64,000 bases of DNA, taken from the NCBI GenBank assembly GCA_902788035.1, contig CADAIL010000001.1, positions 124,001 to 188,000 on the forward strand, given 5' to 3'. The notes under the pieces are model-generated. The model saw only the letters and a program-made list of their open reading frames with translations. It made no database searches and was not told where the DNA came from. A program made the translations under genes and the position numbers. Positions 1-9,733 of this stretch are shown here, piece after piece. The stretch comes from an uncultured Lachnospiraceae bacterium. Lineage in GTDB: Bacteria; Bacillota; Clostridia; Lachnospirales; Lachnospiraceae. Position 1 is the stretch's first letter. Each line of letters opens with the position of its first letter.

Positions 1-9
1 AAAACCCCA

Positions 10-1158
10 ATGCCGGTCGCACCTCTGAAAATCGTTTATCTGAACGGAAGTCATGAAATCGCGAAACCGGTTGACAGTTACATTGCCAAGACAAGAAAGC
101 AGCTCGCCCATGACCGCAAGGACGCTGAGCTTATTCCGGGTTATATCGAGCCATCATATATACTGGATGCAAAGTATTCCCGTTACGGTACAGGCGAAGG
201 CAAGGTCAAACTCAATGAGTCCGTAAGAGGATCCGATCTCTACATTATCGGAGATGTCACCAACTACACTGTGACTTATAAGGTCTGCGGACGTACGAAT
301 CACATGTCCCCGGACAATTATTTCCAGGATCTCAAGCGTGTAATATCCGCTGCGAGCGGAAAAGCACACAGAATAAGTGTTATTCTTCCGTTCCTCTATG
401 AGAGCCGCCAGCACAGGCGTACGGGACGCGAGTCTCTGGACTGTGCGCTCGCCCTCAAAGAACTTCAACAGTACGGTGTTTCCAACATCATCACATTCGA
501 TGCCCACGATCCCCGGGTCATGGATGCGATTCCTCTGACAAGTTTTGACAATTTCATGCCGACTTACCAGTTCCTGAAAGCGCTTCTTCGCGCAGTCCCG
601 GATCTGGAATTCGACAAGGAACATTTCATGGTCATAAGCCCTGACGAGGGTGCTACGGACCGTGCGGTTTATTTTTCAAATATCCTCGGGGCCGACATGG
701 GCATGTTTTACAAGCGCCGCGACTACTCCACTATCGTGAATGGCAAGAATCCTATTGTTGCTCACGAATTCCTCGGCGATACTGTTGAGGGTAAGGACTG
801 CGTCATCATCGACGACATGATCGCGTCAGGCGGCTCCATGCTTGATGTCTGCAAGCAGATCAAGGCAAGAGGAGCCCGCAGAATATTTATCGTCGTCACA
901 TTCGGTCTCTTCACAGAAGGTATCGACAAGTTTGACAAATTCTACGAAGACGGCATGTTCACAAAACTGATCTGCACGAACCTGACCTATCTCCCGCCTG
1001 AACTCTTAAAGCGTGAGTATTTCGTAAAGGCCAATATGCATAAATATCTTGGCCGCATCATTGACACAATGAACCATGACATGTCTCTGGAAGGAGTCAA
1101 GAGTACAACCGGAAAGATCAACAGGTTCTTGGCAAACGGCAACGCTGTTATGGAATGA
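10..1158 (+). CDS. prs: Ribose-phosphate pyrophosphokinase (PRPP synthetase)
   Basis: Makes phosphoribosyl pyrophosphate from ribose 5-phosphate and ATP for nucleotide, histidine and tryptophan synthesis in the cytoplasm. The PRPP-binding loop VIIDDMIASGGSM is at about residues 265-277. A flexible-loop counterpart (ESRQHRRTGRES, 131-142) and a metal/ATP segment (FDAHDP, 163-168) are also visible. At 382 residues it belongs to the long form seen in Clostridia rather than the usual 310-320. Only nine bases precede the ATG, so no ribosome binding site can be checked and the true start could lie outside the window. A hairpin terminator follows the stop. Identity is secure; the start is less so. 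Confidence 0.93.
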   Translation: MPVAPLKIVYLNGSHEIAKPVDSYIAKTRKQLAHDRKDAELIPGYIEPSYILDAKYSRYGTGEGKVKLNESVRGSDLYIIGDVTNYTVTYKVCGRTNHMSPDNYFQDLKRVISAASGKAHRISVILPFLYESRQHRRTGRESLDCALALKELQQYGVSNIITFDAHDPRVMDAIPLTSFDNFMPTYQFLKALLRAVPDLEFDKEHFMVISPDEGATDRAVYFSNILGADMGMFYKRRDYSTIVNGKNPIVAHEFLGDTVEGKDCVIIDDMIASGGSMLDVCKQIKARGARRIFIVVTFGLFTEGIDKFDKFYEDGMFTKLICTNLTYLPPELLKREYFVKANMHKYLGRIIDTMNHDMSLEGVKSTTGKINRFLANGNAVME

Positions 1159-1206
1159 AGCATTAATTTGATAATACAGGCGACTGAAAACAGCTTAGTG
1201 AATGAC

Positions 1207-1242
1207 AAAAGAGGCTGCCGCATAATGCGGCAAGCCTCTTTT
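1207..1242 (+). terminator. Rho-independent terminator of prs
   Basis: The stem is GAGGCT(T)GCCGCAT paired with ATGCGGCAGCCTC, flanked by A4 on the left and T4 on the right, so it could act on both strands. The stem sequence resembles the ends of the dispersed palindromes described elsewhere in this window. Confidence 0.75.
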
Positions 1243-1299
1243 GTTTAAAATGCAGCGTTTTGTCCCCAATTTGGGATACCCAGTTCCTCCATGAGTCCC

Positions 1300-1332
1300 C
1301 ACACCGTGAATGCTTCCACTGCATACGGTGTG
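1300..1332. repeat. Hairpin-forming inverted repeat of unknown role
   Basis: CACACCGT plus ATGC pairs with GCAT plus ACGGTGTG, giving a 12-bp stem with a 2-nt bulge and a 7-nt loop. It lies between the prs and EF-G-like gene terminators. No T-run follows, so it is not a standard terminator. No other signal was seen in this 298-nt gap. Confidence 0.5.
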
Positions 1333-1349
1333 CAGGCCTGAAGTACCAC

Positions 1350-1389
1350 TTAAAAAGCTGCGGAGAAACAGATTAATGTTTCTCCGCAG
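1350..1389 (-). terminator. Rho-independent terminator of the EF-G-like gene
   Basis: A perfect 13-bp stem (CTGCGGAGAAACA with its complement, 1358-1370 and 1377-1389) around a 6-nt loop. On the minus strand it is followed by CTTTTTA. It lies 68 nt past the stop of the minus-strand gene. Confidence 0.85.
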
Positions 1390-1456
1390 ACTTAATGAAT
1401 GCTTCTGTAGTCCGAAAATGAGAACCCGCCTCAATTTCCGTTATCTATTATCAGAA

Positions 1457-3547
1457 TCAGTCGTCTGACTCATTCAGCTGATCAGCGCGATCCTTGATTT
1501 CCTTCTCCTGGACATCAGCCGGAGCCTGCTCGTATCTGGCGAACTCATAAGCGAACTCGCCCTGACCACCGGTCATGGAGCGAAGGATCGTGCCGTAGCC
1601 GTCCATCTCCTTCTCCGGAACGTCAGCTTCGATGATCGTGTTGCCCTTGTGATCCGGGTTCATACCGAGAACGCGGCCGCGGCGCTTGTTGAGGTCGCCC
1701 ATGACATCGCCGGTAAACTTATCGCGGACCTTGACCTTAAGGGAGACGATCGGCTCAAGAAGAACCGGGCCGGCCTTGAGGAAGCCTTCCTTGAATGCCT
1801 GACGTGTAGCGGTCTTGAATGCCTGCTCGGAGGAGTCTACCGGATGATAGGAACCATCGTACAGAGTAGCCTTGACGCCGACGACCGGGTAAGCTGCCAG
1901 CGGGCCTGCACTGACGGACTCTACGAGACCCTTCTCAACTGCCGGATAGTAGTTCTTCGGAACGGAACCGCCGACGACTTCGATCGCGAACTCATACGCT
2001 TTGGACTGGTCGCCGCTCGGCTCGAAGCGCATCTTGACATGACCGTACTGGCCGTGACCGCCGGTCTGCTTCTTGTACTTGGAGTCGACGTCAGAATTCT
2101 TGCGTATCGTCTCACGGAAAGCTACCTTCGGCGTGAGGAGCTCGACGTCTACTTTATAACGCTCTTTCAGCTTGCTCTTTACGACCTCGAGCTGCTGCTC
2201 GCCGATACCGTAAATGAGGGACTGATGATTTGCGGAGTCGTTCTTGATCCTGAATGTATGGTCTTCCTGATTGAGCTTTGCAAGGGAAGTAGCAATCTTA
2301 TCTTCCTCACCCTTCTTGACAGCTCTGTATCTCTTGCATGTATACGGAACAGAAAGTTCTGTCGGAGCAAAGAGAATCGGGTTAGCCTTGGAAGAAAGGG
2401 TATCGCCTGTGTTAACATCGCCGAGCTTAGCCAGAGCACCGATATCACCGGCATGGAGTTCCGGAACTTCCTGACCCTTGTTGCCTCTCATGACATAGAG
2501 CTTGCCGATGCGGAGCTCGCTCTCCTTCTGGATATCATACATTGTGTCGTCAGACTTAAGAACGCCGGACATGACCTTGATGAAGCTGTACTTACCGATG
2601 AACGGGTCAGCAATGCTCTTCCAGACATATGCTGTCTTTTCCTTGCTGTCATCGTAGTTTGCCTCGAAATCGCTGTCAGTCTTCTGAGCCTTGCCGGTAG
2701 CTGTAAGCTTGGACGGATCCGGGAAGAGCGCAACGATATTATTCATGAGGTTGGTGATACCCTGAAGATTTGTTGTGGAACCAAGGAATACCGGAACGAT
2801 GGAAGCATCGGCGACACCTACAGCAATCGCTTCATTGATTTCGTCTGTTGTGAACTCGTCACCGCCGAAATATCTCTCCATGAACTCTTCAGATGTCTCA
2901 GCGACATTTTCCATGAGAGCTTCTCTGTACTCTTCTACCTGCTCTGCAGTCTCATCCGGCATATCGATTGCCTGATGCTGATCCTTGCCGACGAACTTGA
3001 AAGCTTCCTGAGCAACGACATCTGCAAATCCTGCGAATTTTCCGCCGATATGGACCGGAAGAGCCAGCGGGGAGATTTTTGCGCCGTAGAGATCCTGAAG
3101 ATTTTCAATGAGCGCGCGATAGGATACATCACCGTTGTCCATGTTCGTTACGAAGAAGCAGCGCGGGAGATTATTCTTCTCGCAGAGTTCCCATGCCTTC
3201 TCTGTACCGACCTGAACGCCGTCCTTGCCGGAGATAACAATGACTGCTGCGTCAGCGACGCCTGCAGCCTCTTCGACTTCACCGACGAAATCGAAATAAC
3301 CCGGTGTGTCGAGGACGTTGATCTTAACTTTATTATATTCTACCGGAACGACTGTGCTGCTGATAGAGAACTTTCTCTTGATCTCTTCTTTGTCATAGTC
3401 GCTGATGGTGTTACCGTCTGTGACATTACCCATACGACTGGTAATGCCTGTCAGGTAAGCCATCGCTTCCGCGATTGTTGTTTTGCCTGCTCCGCCGTGA
3501 CCAAGTAAAGCGACATTGCGGATTTTGTCTGTTTTATAAACGTTCAT
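1457..3547 (-). CDS. EF-G-like translation factor GTPase (non-canonical paralog)
   Basis: A 696-residue five-domain EF-G homolog: G domain, domain II, domains III-V and a C-terminal EF-G fold. The P-loop is GHGGAGKT (residues 16-23) where canonical EF-G has AHIDAGKT. Switch II reads DTPGYFDF (80-87), so Tyr84 replaces the catalytic histidine of DTPGH. G4 is TNMD (134-137) rather than NKMD. These features match the divergent EF-G2-like group often annotated simply as elongation factor G. It stands alone, without the str operon neighbours rpsL/rpsG/tuf, which also argues for a paralog. GGGAGG is placed well before the ATG. A role in translation, ribosome recycling or ribosome protection is plausible but cannot be chosen from sequence. 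Confidence 0.85.
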   Translation of the reverse strand: MNVYKTDKIRNVALLGHGGAGKTTIAEAMAYLTGITSRMGNVTDGNTISDYDKEEIKRKFSISSTVVPVEYNKVKINVLDTPGYFDFVGEVEEAAGVADAAVIVISGKDGVQVGTEKAWELCEKNNLPRCFFVTNMDNGDVSYRALIENLQDLYGAKISPLALPVHIGGKFAGFADVVAQEAFKFVGKDQHQAIDMPDETAEQVEEYREALMENVAETSEEFMERYFGGDEFTTDEINEAIAVGVADASIVPVFLGSTTNLQGITNLMNNIVALFPDPSKLTATGKAQKTDSDFEANYDDSKEKTAYVWKSIADPFIGKYSFIKVMSGVLKSDDTMYDIQKESELRIGKLYVMRGNKGQEVPELHAGDIGALAKLGDVNTGDTLSSKANPILFAPTELSVPYTCKRYRAVKKGEEDKIATSLAKLNQEDHTFRIKNDSANHQSLIYGIGEQQLEVVKSKLKERYKVDVELLTPKVAFRETIRKNSDVDSKYKKQTGGHGQYGHVKMRFEPSGDQSKAYEFAIEVVGGSVPKNYYPAVEKGLVESVSAGPLAAYPVVGVKATLYDGSYHPVDSSEQAFKTATRQAFKEGFLKAGPVLLEPIVSLKVKVRDKFTGDVMGDLNKRRGRVLGMNPDHKGNTIIEADVPEKEMDGYGTILRSMTGGQGEFAYEFARYEQAPADVQEKEIKDRADQLNESDD

Positions 3548-3578
3548 GTTTACCTCCCAAAAAACCGATTATGACAAT

Positions 3579-3607
3579 ATTTTACTAAAACTGAAACAAT
3601 TATTCAA
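3579..3607 (-). promoter_or_regulatory. Sigma-70-type promoter for the EF-G-like gene
   Basis: -35 TTGAAT and -10 TAAAAT with a 17-bp spacer on the minus strand, about 30 nt upstream of the start codon. This suggests the gene is transcribed independently of aroA. Confidence 0.6.
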
Positions 3608-3647
3608 GGTCAATATAGTAATAAATAACAAGATTGAGACCTGTGGA

Positions 3648-5000
3648 CTACACAATTCTCAGAGAATCGAGGTCCTGATAGAATCTCGGGTAAGATATTT
3701 TTACACAGTCGGCGTCTTTTATGACCATCGGATTGTCAGATACAAGGCCGGCCACGGCACATGCCATAGCCATCCGATGATCAAGATGAGGATCGATCTC
3801 CGCTCCCTGAAGAAGACCAAGTTTGCCGGGACCGCGCACCCGGTCTCTTTGTGAAGCCATCCCATAGATATCACAGCCGTCCGGAGTCTCTTCAACTGTG
3901 ACACCCATTGCCCGGAGACTGTCGACAATGAGCCTAAGTCTGTCGGACTCTTTGACTCTAAGCTCCGATGCGTCGCGTATGCGTGTGATTCCGCTTGCGC
4001 AGGCTGCCATTACAGCGATAACGGGCAGTTCATCTATGAGCGTGGGGATAATATCACCGCCTATACTGCAGGCTTTGAGGTCCGACGAGCGCACAACAAG
4101 ATCCGCGACCGGTTCACGGCCTTCCATATGTAAATTCTGGATGCGGACATCTCCGCCCATAGCTTTGACTACGCGGATAATACCGTCTCTGGTCTCATTG
4201 ATGCCGACACCGGTCAGCTTGATCTCGGATTTTGGTACGAGCAGACCGGCAGCGATAAAGTAAGCCGCAGATGAAATATCACCGGGTACAGTGATGTCCT
4301 GGCCGCGAAGGATGGTACCGGGGTATATAATCACTCCCTTCTCTCCTGTACGCGCGTCATCCTTTACCTTCAGGTTAGCCCCAAATGCGCTGAGCATCAG
4401 CTCCGTATGATTTCTGGAAAGACTCGGCTCATAGAAAAAAGTAGGATCCTCGGCATACAGGGCAGCAAGAAGGACACAGGATTTGACCTGGGCGGATGCT
4501 ACCTTGCTGTGGTATCTGATGGCATGAAGATTTCCTCCGGAAATCTTTATTGGGAGACAATTGTCATCATTTGCAGAAATAATATGGCAGCCCATCTCGG
4601 TCAGGGGATCGATGATTCTTTTCATCGGGCGTTTTCGCAGAGACGCATCGCCCGTGATGAAAGAATCGAACTGCTGTCCGGCAAGGATTCCGGCTATAAG
4701 ACGGGTCGTTGTTCCGCTGTTCATGGCGTCGAGCATCTCGGAACTTTTCGAAAGGCCGCGGAGACCTTTTCCATAGATTGCGACCACACGTTCTCCGTTA
4801 TTGTCCCGCGATTCTTCAATCTGTATGCCCATCTTCCGAAAACACGAGATCGTTGCCTGACAATCCGCACTGTTCAAGAAGCCGCGCACATACGTTGTGC
4901 CTTCGGCAATCGAGCCGAGCATGACGCTCCTGTGGGATATGGATTTGTCACCGGGTACTTTTATCGTTCCTCGAAGCGCTGCGGCTCGTTCAATGATCAT
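3648..5000 (-). CDS. aroA: 3-phosphoshikimate 1-carboxyvinyltransferase (EPSP synthase)
   Basis: Sixth step of the shikimate pathway: condenses shikimate 3-phosphate with phosphoenolpyruvate. The N-terminal signature VPGDKSISHRS (residues 15-25) and the late DHRMAMACAVAGL motif are intact. Length is 450 residues, usual for the family. AAGGAG precedes the ATG and overlaps the stop of tyrA, which ends only 6 nt upstream, so the two are almost certainly cotranscribed and translationally coupled. Confidence 0.96.
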   Translation of the reverse strand: MIIERAAALRGTIKVPGDKSISHRSVMLGSIAEGTTYVRGFLNSADCQATISCFRKMGIQIEESRDNNGERVVAIYGKGLRGLSKSSEMLDAMNSGTTTRLIAGILAGQQFDSFITGDASLRKRPMKRIIDPLTEMGCHIISANDDNCLPIKISGGNLHAIRYHSKVASAQVKSCVLLAALYAEDPTFFYEPSLSRNHTELMLSAFGANLKVKDDARTGEKGVIIYPGTILRGQDITVPGDISSAAYFIAAGLLVPKSEIKLTGVGINETRDGIIRVVKAMGGDVRIQNLHMEGREPVADLVVRSSDLKACSIGGDIIPTLIDELPVIAVMAACASGITRIRDASELRVKESDRLRLIVDSLRAMGVTVEETPDGCDIYGMASQRDRVRGPGKLGLLQGAEIDPHLDHRMAMACAVAGLVSDNPMVIKDADCVKISYPRFYQDLDSLRIV

Positions 5001-5006
5001 AGGTTA

Positions 5007-6104
5007 TTACTCCTTGTGGACATAATAGTTGCGGTCTTCCAGCACCCGGATTGCGCTTTCTTTGGCATCCTTCTCATAAAAGACAATACGGAGAACTCCC
5101 TGTTCAAATTCCCGGTTGTGTACGATGCCGATATTCTTGATAGAAATGTTGTGCATAGCAAGCATCGTCGCAATCTGGGCAATGGCGCCCGGCTCATCCG
5201 CGATGTCCACATAGATTCTGTGCTCTCCGGGAAGTGAACCTCTGGGTTCAGTGTCGAAGCTGTCTCTGTAGTCCTTGCACTGGGTAAAGATATTAAGCAG
5301 CTCCTCGGCATTTTCATTTCTGATCGCGAGTCTGTAATCAATCAGTTTTGAGATATAGGCGTCCATCATAGCGCAGATATTGTCCGGATTGTCCAGGCAA
5401 ATCTCCTGCCACATCTGCGGTGATGATGAGGAGATTCTCGTGATATCCCTGAAACCGCCCGCAGCTATGAGTTTCATGTAATGTTCAGGACCATCCTGGT
5501 CATGGACCAGATTGACGAGGGATGCTGAGATAACGTGGGGCAGGTGGCTGATAGCTGCAGTCACATGATCATGTTCCTCATAAGTCATGATGAGCGGCAG
5601 AGCGCCCATCGACGAAATGAGTGTAGATAAATCGCTGATTATATGTACATCCACATCTCCTGCCGGAGTCAGGATATACCAGGCGTTCTCAATAAGCCTG
5701 TCGGATGAATTGGCATATCCTGTTTTCTCGGATCCGGCCATCGGATGACCTCCGATAAAGCAGTCGGTGAGGCCTTCTTCTTCCACATACTTGTGGATAC
5801 CGGTCTTGACCGAACCGACATCCGTGAGGATTGCGCTCTCTTTTTTTATATGGCGCAGCCTGTCCATAAAGTCCAGTGCGGTGACGACAGGGACACAGAG
5901 AAAAATTAGGTCGCACTCGCGAAAAGCCTCGAGCGAGTCATCGCTTGTAATATCAATGACACCATCGCGGACTGCTTCTTTAAGAACTTCCTGATTTCTG
6001 TTGTAGCCGACAATTGTTATCTCCGGATGGACTCTCTTTATGGATTTCGCGACAGAACCGCCGATAAGGCCGAGCCCCACGAATCCAATCGTATTAAATG
6101 TCAT
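5007..6104 (-). CDS. tyrA: Prephenate dehydrogenase with C-terminal ACT domain
   Basis: Oxidative decarboxylation of prephenate to 4-hydroxyphenylpyruvate in tyrosine synthesis. A Rossmann motif GLGLIGGS is at residues 10-17 and the GGHPMAGSEKTG substrate segment is present. An ACT domain (about residue 290 to the end) is the likely tyrosine feedback site. Length is 365 residues. AAGAGGA lies before the ATG. It sits between queA and aroA in the same direction. Confidence 0.94.
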   Translation of the reverse strand: MTFNTIGFVGLGLIGGSVAKSIKRVHPEITIVGYNRNQEVLKEAVRDGVIDITSDDSLEAFRECDLIFLCVPVVTALDFMDRLRHIKKESAILTDVGSVKTGIHKYVEEEGLTDCFIGGHPMAGSEKTGYANSSDRLIENAWYILTPAGDVDVHIISDLSTLISSMGALPLIMTYEEHDHVTAAISHLPHVISASLVNLVHDQDGPEHYMKLIAAGGFRDITRISSSSPQMWQEICLDNPDNICAMMDAYISKLIDYRLAIRNENAEELLNIFTQCKDYRDSFDTEPRGSLPGEHRIYVDIADEPGAIAQIATMLAMHNISIKNIGIVHNREFEQGVLRIVFYEKDAKESAIRVLEDRNYYVHKE

Positions 6105-6139
6105 AGATTATTCCTCTTGAAAATCCCACATTTACGGGA

Positions 6140-7198
6140 TCAGATTAATATCATAGCGTCCCCGAAACTGAAGAAACGGTATTTTTCCCGGACTGCCTCC
6201 TCATATGCTGTCAGAACATGCTCTCTGCCGGCAAATGCTGATACGAGCATGACCAGTGTCGACTCCGGCAGATGGAAATTCGTGATGAGTCCCTGCATGA
6301 GTTTGAACTTATATCCCGGGTAGATAAAGATCTGTGTCCATCCGCTCTTCGGCGCGAGGATCCATGATCCGTCGGCGGACTTTTCAGCCGCGGACTCGAC
6401 CGTCCTGCAGCTGGTCGTGCCGACGCAGATCACCCTGTGGCCGGACGATTTCGTCTCGTTGACGATCCTGGCTGTCTCCTCAGGCACAATATAGTATTCC
6501 GAGTGCATGTGATGATTATTGACATCATCGACCTTGACAGGTCTGAACGTGCCGAGACCTACATGGAGTGTCACATGCGCGATATTGATTCCTTTGTTCT
6601 CAATATCCATGAGGAGCTCTTTCGTGAAATGCAGACCGGCTGTCGGAGCCGCCGCAGAGCCGTCATGCTCTGCGTAGACTGTGTTGTAGCGGGTGCGATC
6701 CTCAAGTTTATGATGGATATATGGCGGGAGCGGCATTTCGCCGAGGGAGTCCAGAACTTCCTCAAAGATTCCGTCGAAACTGAACTTGATCAGTCGGTTT
6801 CCCTCATCCACTATGTCAGTGATCTCGCCGATCAGAGGACATGTCTCTTCTGCCCCGTCCGGACTTCCGAACAGAATCCTCGTACCCACCTTACACTTCT
6901 TTCCGGGTTTCACAAGGCATTCCCAGGTGTCAGCAGATTTTCTGACAAGTAGGAGGATCTCGACTTTGCCGAGTGTTCCCGCTCTCACGCCGTAGAGACG
7001 GGCCGGGATGACCTTCGTGTCATTGATGACAAGGGTATCGCCCGGCTCAAGGTAATTGATCACATTCTTGAACGTATCGTGGGTGATCTTGCCGGTCACC
7101 GCGTCAAGATGCATAAGTCTTGATGATGAACGATCTGCCAGAGGATCCTGGGCAATCAGTTCCTCCGGCAGATCATAATAAAAGTCAGATGTTTTCAT
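6140..7198 (-). CDS. queA: S-adenosylmethionine:tRNA ribosyltransferase-isomerase
   Basis: Transfers and isomerises the ribosyl group of SAM onto preQ1-modified tRNA to form epoxyqueuosine. The 352-residue protein begins with the family pattern [13 protein letters not shown]. It also has [12 protein letters not shown] and the GLHFT segment. It starts 17 nt after pheT with only a weak purine-rich ribosome binding site, so it probably relies on coupling. Together with queH at 32.9-33.6 kb it provides the last two enzymatic steps of queuosine synthesis. Confidence 0.95.
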   Translation of the reverse strand: MKTSDFYYDLPEELIAQDPLADRSSSRLMHLDAVTGKITHDTFKNVINYLEPGDTLVINDTKVIPARLYGVRAGTLGKVEILLLVRKSADTWECLVKPGKKCKVGTRILFGSPDGAEETCPLIGEITDIVDEGNRLIKFSFDGIFEEVLDSLGEMPLPPYIHHKLEDRTRYNTVYAEHDGSAAAPTAGLHFTKELLMDIENKGINIAHVTLHVGLGTFRPVKVDDVNNHHMHSEYYIVPEETARIVNETKSSGHRVICVGTTSCRTVESAAEKSADGSWILAPKSGWTQIFIYPGYKFKLMQGLITNFHLPESTLVMLVSAFAGREHVLTAYEEAVREKYRFFSFGDAMILI

Positions 7199-7215
7199 AC
7201 TTTTCCGTTTTGGCT

Positions 7216-9636
7216 TTACTGTCTGAGCGTCGCGCCGATGCTGCCAAGACCGTTCAGGATCTTATTCATAGCGGAGACGATCTCGTTCTCTTCCATGGTC
7301 TTATCCTTGTGGCGGAATGTCAGATTGTAAGCGACGGACTTGAATCCGGGCATGATACCGGGGCCTTCATAGATGTCGAACAGATGATAGCTCTCAAGCA
7401 GCTTGCCGCCTCTCTGCTCGAGAATAGCCTCGATCTCTGCAGCAGTCACTTTGTGCGGTACTGTCATTGAGATATCACGCGATACAGCCGGATACTTTGC
7501 GATTCCGCTGAACTTTCTGTCGAAAGACGCGTAAGGATAAACTGTCGGCATATCGATCACTGCGACATAAGCCCTGTCACCGATGCCATATGTTTTAGCA
7601 ACAAGCGGATGGATCTCACCGATCTCACCGATGCGGACGCCGTCGTAGAAGATCTGAGCCTGGCGGCCGGGATGCATGTAATTCTTCTTGACATCGGTCT
7701 TGTAGGCGGCCTTCTTGTCCATGCCCATCTTAGAAAGAAGCAGTTCGACAACACCCTTCAGATCAAAGAAATCGCCCTCACCGTACATTGCAAATGTGAA
7801 CTGCATCCTCTCATCCGGCAGCTCCTTAAGCGGAAGTGCCTTCGGGATGTAGATGTTGCCCTGCTCATACAGTCTTACGGACTTGTTTCTGCGGTTATAA
7901 TTGGTGGCAAGAGATGTCAGAATTCCGTTCAGGGAGGTCGTTCTCATGACAGAGAAATCCTCACCGAGCGGGTTTGCGATTTCAATAGCTTTGCGCAGAA
8001 CATCGTCAGCGTCAAGGCGAAGTTTGTCGAATACCTTCGGGGATTCGAAGGAATAGCAATATGCCTGATTGAAGCCGCAGTCTTCCGCAACGTCGCGGGC
8101 GAGAGCGAGTACTCTCTGGTCGAACTGAAGCTTGCCGGCAGTTGCAGCGCCCTGCGGGAGAGTCGTCGGAATCTTGTCATATCCGGAGAATCTTGCGACT
8201 TCCTCAGCCAGATCGCATGTGCGCAGAACATCCTGTCTCCATGTCGGGACAATGACGACATTCTTTTCAGCGTCGTACTTGAGATCAACTGCTTCGAAAT
8301 ATTTGATCATTTCTTCCGGTGCAAATGAAGTTCCAAGAAGCGCATTGATCTTCTCCGGTTCAAAGACTACTTCGCCCGGCTCTTTTACTTCATCATAGAC
8401 ATCTACGTAACCGCCTACGACCTCTCCTGCGCCGAACTCTTCCATGAGCTCGCAAGCGCGGTTGACAGCGAGGATCGTTGTGTTCGGGTCAAGACCCTTG
8501 TCAAACTTCTGTGAGGCGTCGGTCTGGAGACCGATTCTCTTGGAAGAAAGTCGGATATTGGTCCCGTTGAAGTTCGCTGCCTCGAAGAGGACTGTTTTGA
8601 CGTCGTCTGTGATCATGGAGTTCTCGCCGCCCATGATGCCGCCGATACCGACAGGCTTCTCAGCGTCGTTGATCATGATGACGTCATGGTCGAGATGTCT
8701 GTCCTGGCCGTCGAGAGTTGTGAAGATGTCGCCGTCATTTGCACGCTTGACAATGATCTTGTGACCCGCGATCATATCGTAATCATAGGAATGCATCGGC
8801 TGGCCGTACTCTTCCATGATATAGTTCGTGATATCGACGACGTTGTTGATCGGGCGGATACCGTTAGACGCAAGGCATCTCTGCATCCACTTCGGGGACG
8901 GACCGATTTTTACGTTCTTTACTACTCTGGCTGTGAAACGAGGGCACAGATCCTTGTCGATGACTTCGACGTCGATATAATCAGAGGCCTTCTCGTCGTT
9001 GCCTGTCTCTTTGATTTCAGGCATGTTGAACTTAAGTCCGAATGTGCCTGCGGCTTCACGGGCGATGCCGATCACGCTGTAGCAGTCAACGCGGTTTGAA
9101 GTGATCTCATACTCGATAACTGCGTCATGAAGGCCGAGAAGATCGATCGCGTCAGCACCGACTTCGGTGTCCTCCGGGAAGACATAAATACCGTATTCCG
9201 GAGATTCCGGATACATTTCGTGTGTGGAACCCAGCTCTTCGATCGAGCAGATCATGCCGTAGGACTCCACTCCGCGGAGCTTACCGGCCTTGATCTCTAT
9301 ACCGCCGGGTGTCTTGCTGCCGTCATGGCCGCCGGCAACGCGTCCGCCGACTAAAACAACAGGAACCTTCTGACCGGCTGCAACGTTCGGAGCACCGCAG
9401 ACGATCTGGAGCGGCTCATCCGCGCCGACATTAACTGTGCATACATGAAGATGGTCCGAATTCGGATGATCCTCGCAGGTGAGGATTTCTCCGACGACGA
9501 TCTTGTCAAGATCTCTGTCGAGCTCCTCGTAGTTTTCTACTTTTGTTCCGGACAGAGTCATCGCATCCGCGTACTCTTTAGCTGTCACATTGAGATCCGG
9601 AACATATCTTTTGATCCATGAAAGTGATGTATTCAT
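7216..9636 (-). CDS. pheT: Phenylalanyl-tRNA synthetase beta subunit
   Basis: Large subunit of the alpha2-beta2 enzyme that charges tRNA-Phe. At 806 residues it has the usual layout: an N-terminal tRNA-binding OB fold (about 40-150), B3/B4 editing domain, B5 domains, a catalytic-like core, and a C-terminal FDX-ACB anticodon domain (about 710-806, beginning near [16 protein letters not shown]). GAGGAT precedes the ATG. It follows pheS by 97 nt. Confidence 0.97.
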   Translation of the reverse strand: MNTSLSWIKRYVPDLNVTAKEYADAMTLSGTKVENYEELDRDLDKIVVGEILTCEDHPNSDHLHVCTVNVGADEPLQIVCGAPNVAAGQKVPVVLVGGRVAGGHDGSKTPGGIEIKAGKLRGVESYGMICSIEELGSTHEMYPESPEYGIYVFPEDTEVGADAIDLLGLHDAVIEYEITSNRVDCYSVIGIAREAAGTFGLKFNMPEIKETGNDEKASDYIDVEVIDKDLCPRFTARVVKNVKIGPSPKWMQRCLASNGIRPINNVVDITNYIMEEYGQPMHSYDYDMIAGHKIIVKRANDGDIFTTLDGQDRHLDHDVIMINDAEKPVGIGGIMGGENSMITDDVKTVLFEAANFNGTNIRLSSKRIGLQTDASQKFDKGLDPNTTILAVNRACELMEEFGAGEVVGGYVDVYDEVKEPGEVVFEPEKINALLGTSFAPEEMIKYFEAVDLKYDAEKNVVIVPTWRQDVLRTCDLAEEVARFSGYDKIPTTLPQGAATAGKLQFDQRVLALARDVAEDCGFNQAYCYSFESPKVFDKLRLDADDVLRKAIEIANPLGEDFSVMRTTSLNGILTSLATNYNRRNKSVRLYEQGNIYIPKALPLKELPDERMQFTFAMYGEGDFFDLKGVVELLLSKMGMDKKAAYKTDVKKNYMHPGRQAQIFYDGVRIGEIGEIHPLVAKTYGIGDRAYVAVIDMPTVYPYASFDRKFSGIAKYPAVSRDISMTVPHKVTAAEIEAILEQRGGKLLESYHLFDIYEGPGIMPGFKSVAYNLTFRHKDKTMEENEIVSAMNKILNGLGSIGATLRQ

Positions 9637-9733
9637 ATTTATCCTCGATTTCTTATATGGCTTTTTTGCCGCTGTATTTTGACTTGCAGATGTCTTTTAG
9701 CTTGATTTATATATCAGACGGCTCTGATCCGGA

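Noticed and set aside
1649..3508. A 619-codon open frame on the plus strand opposite the EF-G-like gene
   Set aside because: It mirrors the coding frame of a highly conserved GTPase, has no ribosome binding site or recognisable domain, and is explained by codon bias on the other strand.
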